From assembly GCA_033060915.1 (NCBI GenBank), contig CM065377.1, forward strand, positions 54,294,183 to 54,358,182: a stretch of DNA of 64,000 nucleotides, given 5' to 3'. Origin of the DNA: Euryodendron excelsum (lineage: Eukaryota; Streptophyta; Magnoliopsida; Ericales; Pentaphylacaceae). Positions 46,173-57,395 of the stretch are shown in pieces (position 1 is the first letter of the stretch; each line of letters begins with the position of its first letter). A model generated the notes under the pieces. That model did not search any database, was not told the DNA's origin, and was given only the letters and a program-made list of their open reading frames with translations. A program made the position numbers and the translations under genes.

Positions 46173-47517
46173 TGATTGTACTCCAAAACATACAATTGGA
46201 GTCCCTAATTGTAAGTTATTATTAGTATTTATTTATATATTATTTATTATTTTAACATAAAAATTAGTTTTCTTTTATGTTTTTGTGTCGTGTGCAAATT
46301 TAAAGTTAAAACTTAGCAAAATAAAGTCGGTGTGCACACACATTTTTTTTAGTGTTAATTTATGTAATATATTTATTATATTTATATATATATGTGTGTG
46401 GTGGTAGGTGTAATAGATATGTATATATATAATATACCTATGTATATATATATATATGATGGTATGTGCATGTGAAGAAAAGAAGAAGAAGACAAGAAGG
46501 GGGCAGCTAGGAAAAAGAAGAAGAAGACAAGGAAAGAAGGAAAAAGAAAAAAGAAGAAGAAAAAAAAATGATATAAAATAAATTAAGTTGGCCATAAATA
46601 GAAGAAGGGGAGGAAGGCAGAGAAGAGTGGGACGAGAGGAGAGAATAGAGAGAATTCATAGAGAAAGGCTGAGAGCTTCAGTTTAGTTGTAAATTTTCAA
46701 TTAGTTTGTTAGTAGTTTTTCGGTTAGATTTAAGCCTTTTCTTTATCATTATTTTGTTATAATAAACCTTTTTATTTATAAAGTTATTTTTTTTCACGCC
46801 GAGTCTTTTAAATACCATGAGTTGCTAATTTAATTCTTGGAGCCGATTGTGAAGATCCTCTGAGAATCTTGAAATATCAACGGATGTAATTGGGTTTTTA
46901 TTATTTTATCTTTAAAATATTTCAACTCCTGATAATTAAATTCTAGATATTTTTTAAAACGTAGATTCTTGATTATGGTTGGTGACTTCTATGCACAAAT
47001 CTTATTTTGGTATAGTTATTGCACAAATCGATAGTATGAATCTATGGTTTTAATTTTATTATTCTAGATTTAATTAAATATTTTTATTACAAAACCTCTA
47101 TTGAAATTTTGGCTGAATCGGATGATTGGATTGATTGGGTCCAAGATTGTTTTATTCAGTTTACTTTAAAGTTAAGTCAACAATCATTAATCTCCCAAAC
47201 ACAAATTATTTTTCTTTTGGTTACTATTTTTCTGCATCAACTGTTCAGATCTCAACGGTACTATTCTTAGTAGAATTCAAACAGGTTGGGTTAGGTTCCA
47301 ACTGAAGTCATTGCAATACTACGATATTTAGCATGACTTAATCGGTATCTAATCTTTTACCGTGGATGAATTAATCTTTTACCGTGGGTGAATTTTCAGC
47401 TCTAATTTTGCATAATTTGTCAACCATTCCCTATGGATTTAATCTTAATTTATCGAGTTATTACTGTATCACAACCGTACACTAGCGAATTTCAATCAAA
47501 TTATTTGTAATTGATCA
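46173..47517 (+). repeat. 3' LTR of the 15-kb Athila-type element
   Basis: Matches 32528-33874 throughout, from TGATTGTACTCCAAAACATA to GTAATTGATCA. A short internal duplication ('AATCTTTTACCGTGG' at about 47351 and 47373) is present here but not in the 5' LTR. Confidence 0.9.
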
Positions 47518-47522
47518 TCTTG

Positions 47523-48268
47523 GTACTTAAAATCTAGAAATTTTTGAAAACTTAAATTTTTAATTATGTTTGTAATACTTTCTGCCTTGACAAAACAACT
47601 GGTATATACAAATCGATGGTGAGAGTATTCGATAATAATTTAATAAGTATCTAGTTAAAACTTTTGAAAATATGTGCCTTTAATTATACTTGTTACACTT
47701 ATATTCCAACAAAGCATTACCTAATTTTATGAGTTGATGGTGAGGATTCATGATTTTAACGTAATATTTTAGTATTTAGTTATCATTGAATATTTCCTTC
47801 TATTGGTTTATAAGGCTCAAGAGGGCCAAATGATTGATAGATAATAAATCTGTATCAATCAACCCCAAGAAAGTCACATGATTGGATCAATTGGATCCAA
47901 AATTGTTTTTAATCTATTTATTTTGCAGTCTAATTTAACAATCATCAAATCTCTCAAAAACAAAATATTTTTCTTTTGATTACTATTTTTGCAGCTTTTG
48001 TCTAACTCTCTTTAGCAAAAGTTGAAATTTAAACCGGTTGATTGAGGTTTCAACTTAAACTATTTGTGACGTGTTTGTGTCTAACATGCCTTTGTCGATA
48101 TCTAATTCATTATCTAGGGCAAATTATGACACCTACTATTAGTAACTATGACATTTCACATAATTTAAACTTCCATTTCCTGTTAATTGATTTGGTTCTT
48201 ACCAAGTTATTTTAACTGATATTTCATCGCACTTATACTTGAGTGTTTAAATTATCACAATTTGAGCA
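47523..48268 (+). repeat. 3' LTR of the outer Athila-like element, second part
   Basis: Continues the sequence interrupted at 32527; compare 'GTAATACTTTCTGCCTTGAC' and 'CCCCAAGAAAGTCACATGAT' with 7880 and 8176. Ends near TTTGAGCA. Confidence 0.8.
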
Positions 48269-48718
48269 TAGAGAAATAATTTTTAGTAACGTGGTTAAAA
48301 AAGACAAGCAAAAACTTGTCAATGGAGATTGTAAAAGTACATATATTCATATTTTTTCAATAACATTAAGTGCATTAAAAATAATTTATTTTATTTATAA
48401 TTTGAAGTAATTGCATGACCCATCAACGACAACTTCTAGGCCGCTACTATGCATCACTACCCTTGACTTGACTAGAATTAAATGTAAGTTAGTCAATGGC
48501 CTCATAAAAGTGCCTACCTTGGAAACATATAAGCAGTTTGCCAAGTTACAGCCAGTGTTTATCCTTCTCTTCATTATAAATTCCTCCATTACCTCTGGAA
48601 CCAGCGTGATGAGACCGACAGTAATTAACTAAACTCTTCATAATCATTATATATATATATATATATATGTTTCAGATAACTATTTGAATTGTTCAAGTTG
48701 AAGCAAAGAAAGAGTAGT
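48269..48718. other. Gene-free stretch
   Basis: AT-rich, with a (TA)n run at 48648-48668. The first 45 bp resemble 12066-12110 ('TTTTTAGTA...AAAAAGACAAGC'), perhaps a scrap of the same LTR family. No gene. Confidence 0.45.
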
Positions 48719-49450
48719 GTTAAAGATTGACGGGGACGATCAGAAATACCCTGGCGGGCCGGAAATTTTTCTAATCATGTTTGGGGTATTTAGAGAAATT
48801 GGGAGTAACTGATGGGACCGATCAAGAATTTATCCAACAGATTGATCGACACTTATATCGGAGATAAGGTACCCAGAGTGCATGTCAAGTAAGAAGATAA
48901 TAGAGATCAACACTAAAGACTCCAATTGACTGAACAGACCATGCCGAGCACGGTCGAGCAGACCTCCTAGGATGATGTCGACCATCTCTCCCTACAGCCA
49001 CACTAGTGGGGGAAACCACTGACAACCCAATCATAAAAACGTGCTACTAGCTCTAGGACTTCGCGTGTAGCAGAAGGTAGTCACCTTTCCCATTCTGATG
49101 CACGCTTGAGGGAGCGCAACGTGTGAAGTTGGACAACTATACTCCCACTATCCTGCTACCAGTCAGGTCCTCCAATGACACGATGCCACGTGGAGAGACA
49201 ACCATCTCCCACTATCTCCATGCATGCAACGTTCTCTTAGGGCTACCAGGATCCCTACTCGTATAAAAGGAAAACTCATATTCTTCAACAAGGTATGCAA
49301 ACATAAATTCTAACCAAAACTCTGTTGAAATATCTTCAGAAACCTAACTTTAGTATCGAAATGTCCTTGGCAAGAATCACACTAGTGCCCTTCATCCCTC
49401 TTTCCGTCTCAAATTACCGGAGCAACCCGTCACCGGCTTAGAGATTGACC
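48719..49450 (+). repeat. Gypsy LTR relic with TATA box
   Basis: Begins TGTTAAAGATTGACGGGGAC, is GC-richer than its surroundings, has a TATA box GTATAAAAGG at 49261-49270, and ends with sequence reminiscent of Tat/Retand-type LTR ends ('TTAGTATCGAAATGTCCTTG', 'CACACTAGTGCCC'). No coding region or second LTR was found; the right limit is approximate. Confidence 0.5.
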
Positions 49451-49774
49451 TTATAAGTTTACTGTTTTATCAAATATAATCATCCTCTATTTTAAAGATG
49501 GACAATGTCAACCAATGTTTTAAAAATTGAACCAGATGAAACGGTTCAATTGATATAATTGGAAGCCGGTCCAAATAACAATTCGGATTATCACTAAAAT
49601 CGTTCAAACAAAAAAATAAAAAAGAATAAGTCAGTCCAGCTGTTAAATCGCAAAACCAGACCCAAAATGGATAACAAATCCAGCGGTTCACTAACGGTAA
49701 AGCTCACCTCACAAAATTGTTTTCAAAGTTTTTCAAATTTCTAACTGTTTGACTGTGCCTTCACACCACCCTAG

Positions 49775-49841
49775 CCCAACCCCCCCCCACACCCCCTAGC
49801 CCAACCCCCCCCCCCCCCCCCCCCCCACCCCCCCCCCCCCC

Positions 49842-49880
<39 letters not shown>
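49775..49880 (+). repeat. ~100-bp nearly pure C tract
   Basis: Interrupted only by a few CA and CTAGCCCAA units at its left, it ends abruptly at GGGGCCTCTCTCTCT. Such a tract is rare in plant DNA and may be a real C/G repeat or an assembly error. Confidence 0.9.
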
Positions 49881-49882
<2 letters not shown>

Positions 49883-49932
49883 GGCCTCTCTCTCTCTCTT
49901 GTTAATATATAGTACAACGTTCTTAAAAGGAT

Positions 49933-50105
49933 AATATTATATACATAAAAAAATTTCAGAATAATATGATTAAATGAGAGTTATTCATTTAAAAATAAAG
50001 TACTCATCATAATGATTCTTATTTATAAAAATATCACTGCTACATCACTCTAGTAGTAAAAATATTTATACAAAATTTATAAAAAAAATAGTATTTTTTT
50101 TTTCT
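49933..50105 (+). repeat. MITE, 'GGGTAATGCTA' family, inside the hAT-like element
   Basis: Shows the family's internal order (GAGAGTTATTCATTTAAAAA, AGTACTCATCATAATGATTC, ATATCACTGCTACATCAC) with decayed ends. Confidence 0.5.
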
Positions 50106-50455
50106 TAAAATGAATGCTTAGACTCTAGATCCACAGCTTTACACAAAGTTTACCACTCTTTCTCCATTTTTGTACTCTCTTTGTATATACAAAAAGAGGA
50201 ATCACATTGTGCACACTAAGAGTTGTTGGCCCACTAACCATTACACTTTGTATTAATTAGTTGTGTATTACTGTGTATTAAGCAGTTTAGTAACATAAAA
50301 AATTAAAAAATTGAACATAAAATAATATTTTATTTATTTATATTTATGACGTCACGATTGAATTTCGATTAATCCAACGGTTAAATCAATAACCCTTAAT
50401 CCAGTCACTTTTTTGGTTTACTTAACGGTCCGATTTTTAAAATATTGATGTCACT

Positions 50456-52200
50456 TTTTATGTTATTTTACTTTTTACTTTTTCTCACAACCTAAGATAA
50501 TTTTATATCCTTTTTCTTAACAAATCCGGGATCTAAACACAGTATAACTAGTACTTTGTCAGAGTATAAGTGTCTTAGTAATCTTAGATATACTTCAACT
50601 CATTGAATTTGGCACATTTGATCTTAAAAAAAAAAAAAAAAAAACCCAGTTATGGCAGACATGGGAAAGCAGCAAACAGTGTTAAGTCGGCAGGAAGTGT
50701 ATTTTTAGATCAAACAGCAAGAAACCAACCCAGTCATTTGCAGATTTAGATCCTATAAAGGACCATAGAGATCATATCACCAGTGGTTGTACTATTCCAC
50801 GGCAGAAGAGGAACTCCTTCACAGTGTTTCGCAATGCTCATGAGCTTCCTCATTCTTTAATTTGGACCCAGGAGTCTATCTAGTAGCTATTTTTGGTGGA
50901 AAGCATAATAGAAGAAACTCGCGAACTAAAGACACAGAAGAGTGCAAGGCTGCACAAAGCCAAAAACCATTTTCATAAAGAAAATGTTATTCTTCCAAAA
51001 GAATCTTAACAGAGAATCTAACAAAATTAATTAGTAGAGATATTATTTTAATTAAGAACTATCACAATTGATATATTTTTATTTAAAAGTGAATGACTAT
51101 CATTCGAATAATGAATTTTATATAAATTTTATGTTTGTCTAACATTACTTTTTCCAATTAACTTGCATCAAAGAGCAACCACCAAAGGTGGCAAACCAAG
51201 AGATCGAGTCAAGGTTGCTCATCATATATATTATTCGACCAATGATGGTCGAGTAGAATTCCATTGATGTAGAAAGTCATGAAATACCTTTCGTTTGCAT
51301 GATGTATCTCCCAGAAGGAATTCCATTGATGTGGAAAGTAATGAAATATTCGTAAATGGATTCTTTATTAATTCATGGAGAAGGGGTATTCAAATATGAA
51401 GGCAGAAGTCAAATGTTCACTTAATTTAAAATTCATTGACTATATATATCTTAATGCATGCAACTATATCTGATATTTGAGAACACAATGAATATTCAAT
51501 AGATTTTTTCTTTCTCTCTTTTCACTACATAAAATATTAGAGCGCTATGAAATATGTTGTGACCAACTAAAATTTGTCACAAAATGTACACTTATTGTGA
51601 GAAAAAATTAATTTTTGTGACAAACCAAAGTTTCATCGCTATTGTTTGTTAAAGTAAAACATCCTAAAAAATAAATTTCTTAACAAAAGCTCGTTTTGTT
51701 GGAGTGTTTGGTGAATATCAAAATAAATCTCTAATTTTAAAATTAGAAAACTAAGCTTCATGATCTTGAATGGGGCTCTATTGCGCTTTGTCAATGTGGA
51801 ATGTAAACCTATGATTTTACATTTGGAATGCAAAGAATGTCGACCTGGGGTTTGGAAACCACAAACAAAACTACGATTGTAGTTCTGGAATGCAAAATTA
51901 CTTGTGACTGAGGAAAACTTTAGTTGAGAATAAGAGATTAAGAGAGACACTAAAACTTCAAAAGACAAGAGTGTGACATCCATACACAGACAGATAGAGA
52001 AGAATAGAGGAGAGTTTATGAGACAACCATAGGAACACCTAGGACAGAATGAGTCTTAGAGTAAGATAACATTTACGACCAGTCTCTCCAGCAGCCACTT
52101 TTGGTGGAAAGCATCATAGAAGAAACTGAAGACAAAAGAGTGCAAGGCTGTAGAAAACCAAAAACCATTTCCATTAGGAAAATGCTATATTTTTAAAAAA
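50456..52200. other. Gene-free stretch with local duplications and a MITE
   Basis: No gene. It contains an A-run (50624-50643), MITE-like sequence (50984-51152), and a segment at 50876-51000 repeated at 52078-52205. A ~250-bp segment at 51172-51420 is repeated at 54913-55160. Confidence 0.5.
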
Positions 52201-52249
52201 TTTGTACAGAAAATCTCATCGAGATGTTATATCATGTTATTCAACTAGT

Positions 52250-53170
52250 AATAGATTAACTAGCACGAAACAGCAACCACCGGGACCTGACGGTAATAGA
52301 TTAACTAGCATGAAAAGTGAAGTGGGACCATTGAATGAAGCTGATACTGCAGAAAGAAGCCAATCAAAGTTTGATTTATGGAAAGCATACAGAATGGAGG
52401 AGTCTATAACTAGGCAGATATCTAGAGTGTTGTCGCTGAAGCATGGTGATAAAAATTCATCTTTCTTTCATAATTCCATAAAGAATAGATTCAGAAAGAA
52501 TTATATAGGGTAAGTTTACTCGCAAGGACAAGTCATCAGTGAACCAGAGCAAGTAAAAGATGAAGTAGTTAAATTCTTCTTTGACTTTTTCTCAGAAAAA
52601 TGGGAAGACGGATCTAAAATGGGTGGTGCTTTTCCTCAAAATCTGAAGGTTGAAAGGAACAAGTGGTTGGAATCCATTTTCTCAGAGGAAGAAGTTTAAC
52701 GAGCTATTCAAAATTGCAATGGCAGCAAAGGATGGACCTGATGGTTTCAATTTTAATTTCATTAAGAAATTATTTCATATTTTAAAAGGGAGACGTCATG
52801 AATTTCATCAATGATTTTCACTCAAATGGAAAGCTTGTCAGAGGTATCCATGCTTCATTCCCTTCGCTGTTTCCTAAAATTGAATTTCTTGATTCTTTTC
52901 TTGATTATAGACCTATTAGTCTTGTCTTCTCAATATACAAGATTTTGTCTAAAACACTAGCAAGTAGATTAAAGGTAGTAATCTATGAGATCATTAGTTA
53001 ATCACAATGAAGTCATGGATTATTGGAAAAGAAATAGAAAATCAGGGATTGTTTTGAAACTAGATTTTGAGAAAGCATTTATCTTTGTCAACTGGACCTA
53101 CTTATCAGACATGATGATTGGTTTGAGCTTCGGGAACACATGGCAAAATGGATGAAGGAATGTGATTACT
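52250..53170 (+). pseudogene. L1-type LINE reverse transcriptase relic
   Basis: Order of blocks matches plant L1 ORF2: 'SRVLSLKHGDKNSSFFHNS', 'EEEV' and a PDG-type region after a stop, 'FINDFHSNGKLVRGIHASFP', 'DYRPISLVFSIYKILSKTLA' and 'SRLKVVI'. Stops and frameshifts (about 52511, 52697, 52999 and in the PDG region) break it. The catalytic FADD-containing part and the endonuclease are missing or unrecognisable. Confidence 0.82.
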
Positions 53171-53174
53171 CTAG

Positions 53175-54225
53175 AAACGTGCTATAAAACAGCACCGCCA
53201 CAATGTAGTAATAACTTGGTAAAGTTCAAGATTAATCCACAAAGAAGAGAATCAGTGTATACAGAAAAACGTATCTTGGTTTAGAAACCCCAGTGAAACA
53301 CTCCAATAAAATAAAAAGAAAATAAGTTTGAAAGAGTTTATTTAACTAAACTAAGGTATTGAAAATGATTTAACTTCTATGAAAGAAAGGTCTCGAAACT
53401 AATTGAACCAATGAATCGATTCACCCGAAATCCCAACGGAGGGTTTTTGATAACTCAAATCATCAACAACGTTACGAGTCTTTAATTTGAAAAATTTAGC
53501 AATAGAAACATGAATTATTTAATAATTGACCCCCTTGATTAGTAATCAAATTAAAGTTATAAATTCATACCATCAATTTGTGTAGTAAATATACTAAACT
53601 AGGGTTTGTGCATAAATATTACCGAATTTAGTAAAACATTTAAATTTTCTTAAATATCTAGAGTTTGATCACAATGAATTAAGAAGAAGAAGATAGAAAC
53701 ATTGAAACCCTAATTACCTCCATTGTTCTTCTGAGATTTTCAATTGATCTTTACAACTGATCCCAGGCTGAGATTTAACTACTCACCTCCATCATAGACA
53801 TGCAAATATATGTACTGAAAAACTATTGAAAACGATTAAATTTTATTACAAGTATTAAAAAACTATGGAATGTAATAAAGTTATACTCTAATCTACTCTT
53901 AAAGTTCTAAAAGAAATTCTAAAAATTAAAAAATTAACTACTCCCCAAAACAAGGCTCAATTCCAGCTTTTATAGGCGCAAAAATTTACAAATCCCTTAA
54001 AGTGTTCCAACGATTGGGCTTCTGTTTGAATGGCCATTCGAACGGATTTCTGATGCACTTTTAATACTTTTTCACATCTCTAAATTTATCTAATGCACTT
54101 CAAACATGATTTAAATGAATTTTCTGCACTATCGTTCGAACGCCTTGACGTACCATTCGAACGAACTTGTGTCACATTCGAATTGGCATTCGAACGCCAT
54201 TTTGGGTTGTCCTTTTGGTTAGTAA
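53175..54225 (-). repeat. Athila-like LTR fragment in antisense orientation
   Basis: Read on the minus strand, 'CCTCCGTTGGGATTTCGGGT', 'GAAAATCTCAGAAGAACAAT', 'GGAGGTAATTAGGGTTTC' and 'CCAAGTTATTACTACATTGT' follow the same order as 33230-33840 of the 15-kb element's 5' LTR. A TTCGAACG cluster lies at 54005-54205. Limits are approximate. Confidence 0.65.
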
Positions 54226-54471
54226 AAAGATGGGTCAGATTGTTCGTCTTGTCATCAGAGAGAGAAAGATGGGTCAAATTGCTAGTCTTGTCATACTTTT
54301 AAAACTGTTAGTACAATAAAGTTTAGCTTGTTAGGGTTGTCCTTTCGGTTAGTAAAAAATTAATACTTGCTTTAAATGAAGAGTAAAAATATTGTGAAGC
54401 TGTACTTTTTGTCAGAAAAAAACTGAAATTCCATTGAACAACCAACACGTGTCCAGATATTGAGATATATT

Positions 54472-54662
54472 GCATCGAAAGAATACTTTGAACCGGAAAC
54501 GATTTAGGCGACTACCGGTTTAATTGCGATTTTGCGCGTTTTTAAAAAATAAGTTGATTTTTCTGCTTAAATGGTTTTGAGGGTGTAAGCGAACTATTTG
54601 CTAGTTCAGTTCTTGATTTTTTCAATTGAACTGACCGGTTTGATCAGATTTTTAAAACATTG
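54472..54662. repeat. Short hAT-like TIR fragment, third copy
   Basis: 'TTTGAACCGGAAACG' and 'ACTGACCGGTTTGATCAG' with the right end TTTTTAAAACATTG match the hAT-like family at 3252 and 49513. The left end is degenerate and no target duplication is seen. Confidence 0.4.
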
Positions 54663-55468
54663 ATTTGTACTGCATTCAAAGTGTTTGAGAGTTAAAATTT
54701 GGCTAGAAGTGTCCTATATCTCTTCCTTTTCTCTGTGTTTGTTGGCTCCTTGCCAATCTATTCCTTTTTTTCTGCCCTTGAGATCAGTTGGTTTGATTTC
54801 CTTTTTGTCAAGCTTTTGTTTGATTTTTCAGTCTTGATTCCTCCTTTTTTTTTTTTTTTTTTTATGATTTACACTTTTCATAATCAATGAAATTTTGTTG
54901 TCCAAAAAAAAAATGAAAGAGCAACCACCAAAGGCGGCAAAACCAAGAGAGTCAAGGTTGTTCATCATGTAGAAAGTCATGAAATACCTTTGGTTTGCAT
55001 GATGTATCTCCCATATGGAATTCCATTGATGTAGAATGTTATTGAAATATACCTAAATAGATTCTTTATGAGTATATGTAGAAGGGGTACGCAAATCTGA
55101 TGGCTGAAGTCAAACGTTCACTTAATTTAAAGTTCATTGACTAGATGTAGCTTAATGCTTGCAACTATATCTGTGATTTAAGAACATATTGAATTTTCAG
55201 TAGTTACTTTTTTTTTCCTTTTCACTACATCAAATATTAGAGATTGCAACAAAATTTATTGTGACGAGTGAAATTTGTCACAAAAAGCAAACTTATTGTT
55301 ACAAACCAAAATTTCGTAGCCATTGTTTGTCACAATAAGTCAATAATCACACAAAATAAATTTGGTAGCAAAAGCCTGATTTTGTTGGAGTATCTGGCGA
55401 TTAAAGTAAGTTGAAATATTTAGGTAATGGGATACTCTTATGGTGTTGCAGAAATATTTTATTGATCT
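54663..55468. other. Gene-free stretch
   Basis: Includes T-rich DNA (54843-54865) and the second copy of the 51172-51420 repeat at 54913-55160, followed by inverted-looking 'TTGTGACGAGTGAAATTTG'-type sequence. No gene. Confidence 0.45.
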
Positions 55469-55643
55469 TGTTAACATATATTCTATATATGTTAGTATAT
55501 ATTATACATATATTAAATTGATTTTTTTCTTTCCTTAATTGATGTTTTCCTAGTTTATAGGTTTCTTGTGCAACACTCTTTATACTCCTATATATAGTGT
55601 AGATGTCTTCTATTGTAACTATTCAGTTCACTAATATACAAAG

Positions 55644-55709
<66 letters not shown>

Positions 55710-55731
55710 TGTTATTCAAACTATTCTAATA
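55469..55731 (+). repeat. 5' LTR of the copia element
   Basis: TGTTAACATATATTC... to ...AAACTATTCTAATA (CA mutated to TA). It contains a TATATATAG box (55590-55598) and a long (CT)n tract (55648-55705). Confidence 0.88.
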
Positions 55732-55743
55732 TGGTATCAATGC
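55732..55743 (+). other. Copia primer-binding site
   Basis: TGGTATCAATGC directly after the 5' LTR; the usual copia site, complementary to initiator tRNA-Met, is TGGTATCAGAGC, so the last bases are changed. Confidence 0.85.
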
Positions 55744-56430
55744 TATAAGCTCCTGCCAGCTCTCAATTTTGCTTCCACAACCTTAATCTGTTGTTTTTGT
55801 CCCTAGCCTGCAAATTTGCCTCGTTTTCTATGTTTTTATCGAAACTGATCCTGCCTAGATTTCAAATCTGATCACACCATTGGATTCCTCTCAGAAATTA
55901 GAGATTAACCATCAAAAAATAACCCAAAAATTCCTCCACAAATGCCCCCACGTGCCGCCCTAAGCCAAGCGTGTCTTCCTCACACGCAGGCTCTCTTCCA
56001 CGCTCTGTCATGTGCGCCAGGTGCCCATCCACGCATATCCTTGGTGCATCTGTTGATGTCAGCCCTAGTGACATCATCTGCTGACATCCTGTCAACTAGC
56101 TGTTGATGCCAGCCTCGTGATGTCATCGGCTGACGTCAAGTCCTAGCCTCTAGCTCCAGCCACTGTGCCGTCGGTCCACCAAAACTAGTTTAGACCAATT
56201 TTTAGTTCTTTTGGTTGGTTCAGTTCTTTTTTGGCTGTTTTCTCTCTGATTCAGACCAATTTTTGAATAATTTGGGCCTTCTGAGTTCGATTCTGCAATC
56301 TATTTTGCCTAATTCTGCTCTGTTGTTGTTATTTCTCTTGTTTTGCAAGCTTTTTTGCCATCGTTCTCTCATGTTTGGGTTTTGTTCTTACAAGTCTTTA
56401 CACTATAGAGCGTTCTTAGGTTTCCAGACC
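55744..56430 (+). other. Leader of the copia element with TGACGTC-like repeats
   Basis: Noncoding. The part at 55940-56160 is unusually GC-rich and carries a two-fold degenerate repeat of 'CTGTTGATGTCAGCC..GTGACATCATC', rich in TGACRTCA-type motifs. Confidence 0.6.
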
Positions 56431-56439
56431 TATTGTTAT

Positions 56440-57395
56440 CACTTTGGAGGGTCCTAACTATATTCCTTGGTCTCATGCCATGTCCAATTTTTTTAATATG
56501 AGAAAATTTTGGCGCTATGTCACTGGCAATATTGAGGCACCTATTAAAGGTGTCGCTGAAACGACTACATATTTCATTGAACGACTTGAGGAATGAGACA
56601 GTAAGAATCATCAGATCATCACCTAGTTCTGCAATACATCCATTCCCTCTATTAGTCCCCAATTTGGGCTATTTGACACTGCTCACTCCATCTGGACCTT
56701 TCTGGCCAACCGCTATACTACTGCAGATCTTGCTCATCAGTACCAGTTTCTGATTTCTTTGCATTATCTAAAATAGGAACCTAACCAATCTATCAATGCC
56801 TTCTTGTCTTAAATATATACTTTGTAGCACTAGTTGACTCCGTCTGAGCCTACTTGAATCTACTCTGCTAATGCTGCTCAGTTTGCTCTCTATTGCGCTT
56901 AACAGTGCCTAATTATGTTTCTTATGGCTCTCACTGATGTCTTTGAGCCTATTTGAGCCTCTCTTTTACATCGTTGCCCTCTTCCTACATTGAAACAGGC
57001 TATTTCTGAACTCTTATTTGAGGAGACTCGTCTTGGTCTCATTCAGCCGTCACCTATGGATACAGTACTTGCCACATTTAGTTCCTGCTCCACCACTTCT
57101 TTCGGAGGCTCTTCCGGTGGTTCTTGAGATTCTTCGGCTTCTGGTGGTTCCTACAACTCTTTTACTCAACCTACTGAGACCTTTTCTAATCCTCTTTTTC
57201 AGGACGATGCCTACACATTCTGCCATGCCACTAACCATCATCTACTACCTATCCCACTCGGATCTGTAAGCACTGTCATCGACATGGCCCTGGTCACTTT
57301 CTTTCTGACTACCTAAAAAATTCTTCCTACTGAGATTCTCGCCTTCGGTCTGCTGCTGCCATTGCTGAGGATTCTGATGCTCCTTCCTCCTTCTC
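56440..57395 (+). pseudogene. gag of the copia element (broken)
   Basis: Shows the copia gag opening 'GPNYIPWSHAMSNF', 'KFWRYVTGN', then 'WTFLANRYTTADLAHQYQFL', and a zinc knuckle 'CKHCHRHGPGHFLSDY' at 57264 in which the final Cys is Tyr. More than eight in-frame stops and at least two frame changes (for example near 57240). Confidence 0.82.

Larger units (their letters stand above)
32528..47517 (+). mobile_element. Athila-type Ty3/gypsy retrotransposon, ~15 kb, degenerate, with two inserted solo LTRs
   Basis: Two LTRs (32528-33874 and 46173-47517; 1347 and 1345 bp) in the same orientation are flanked by an identical 5-bp duplication, TCTTG (32523-32527 and 47518-47522). Internal order: primer site, gag, protease, reverse transcriptase, RNase H, integrase, a short extra ORF, 3' noncoding region and polypurine tract. 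This order and the 'DLGASVNLLP' protease are typical of the Athila branch. Stops and frameshifts in every domain make it non-autonomous. A 2.07-kb copia LTR and a 1.56-kb gypsy LTR account for about 3.6 kb of its length. Confidence 0.92.
28855..48268 (+). mobile_element. Athila-like element reduced to LTR-3'UTR-LTR, host of a nested 15-kb element
   Basis: Composition: truncated 5' LTR (28855-30183), 3' noncoding region (30184-31301), then the 3' LTR in two pieces (31302-32527 and 47523-48268) split by the 15-kb element. The right end TTTGAGCA at 48268 is taken from comparison with other LTR ends. No protein is encoded by this element itself. I saw no clear target duplication at its outer ends. 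Confidence 0.7.
49513..50447. mobile_element. Non-autonomous hAT-like TIR element, second copy
   Basis: Left end CAATGTTTTAAAAATTGAAC; right end is the complement of CAATATTTTAAAAATCGGAC. Flanks ATGTCAAC (49505-49512) and ATGTCACT (50448-50455) share the first six of eight bases. The ends match those of 3252-4256. The interior contains a long C tract and a MITE copy (49933-50105). Confidence 0.6.

Noticed and set aside
53175..54225. Continuation of the LINE relic past 53170
   Set aside because: The minus strand matches Athila-type LTR order block by block, so the LINE ends or was cut here.
54663..55468. Cysteine- or serine-rich reading frames in T-rich DNA near the copia element
   Set aside because: Low-complexity translation products with no start context or homology.
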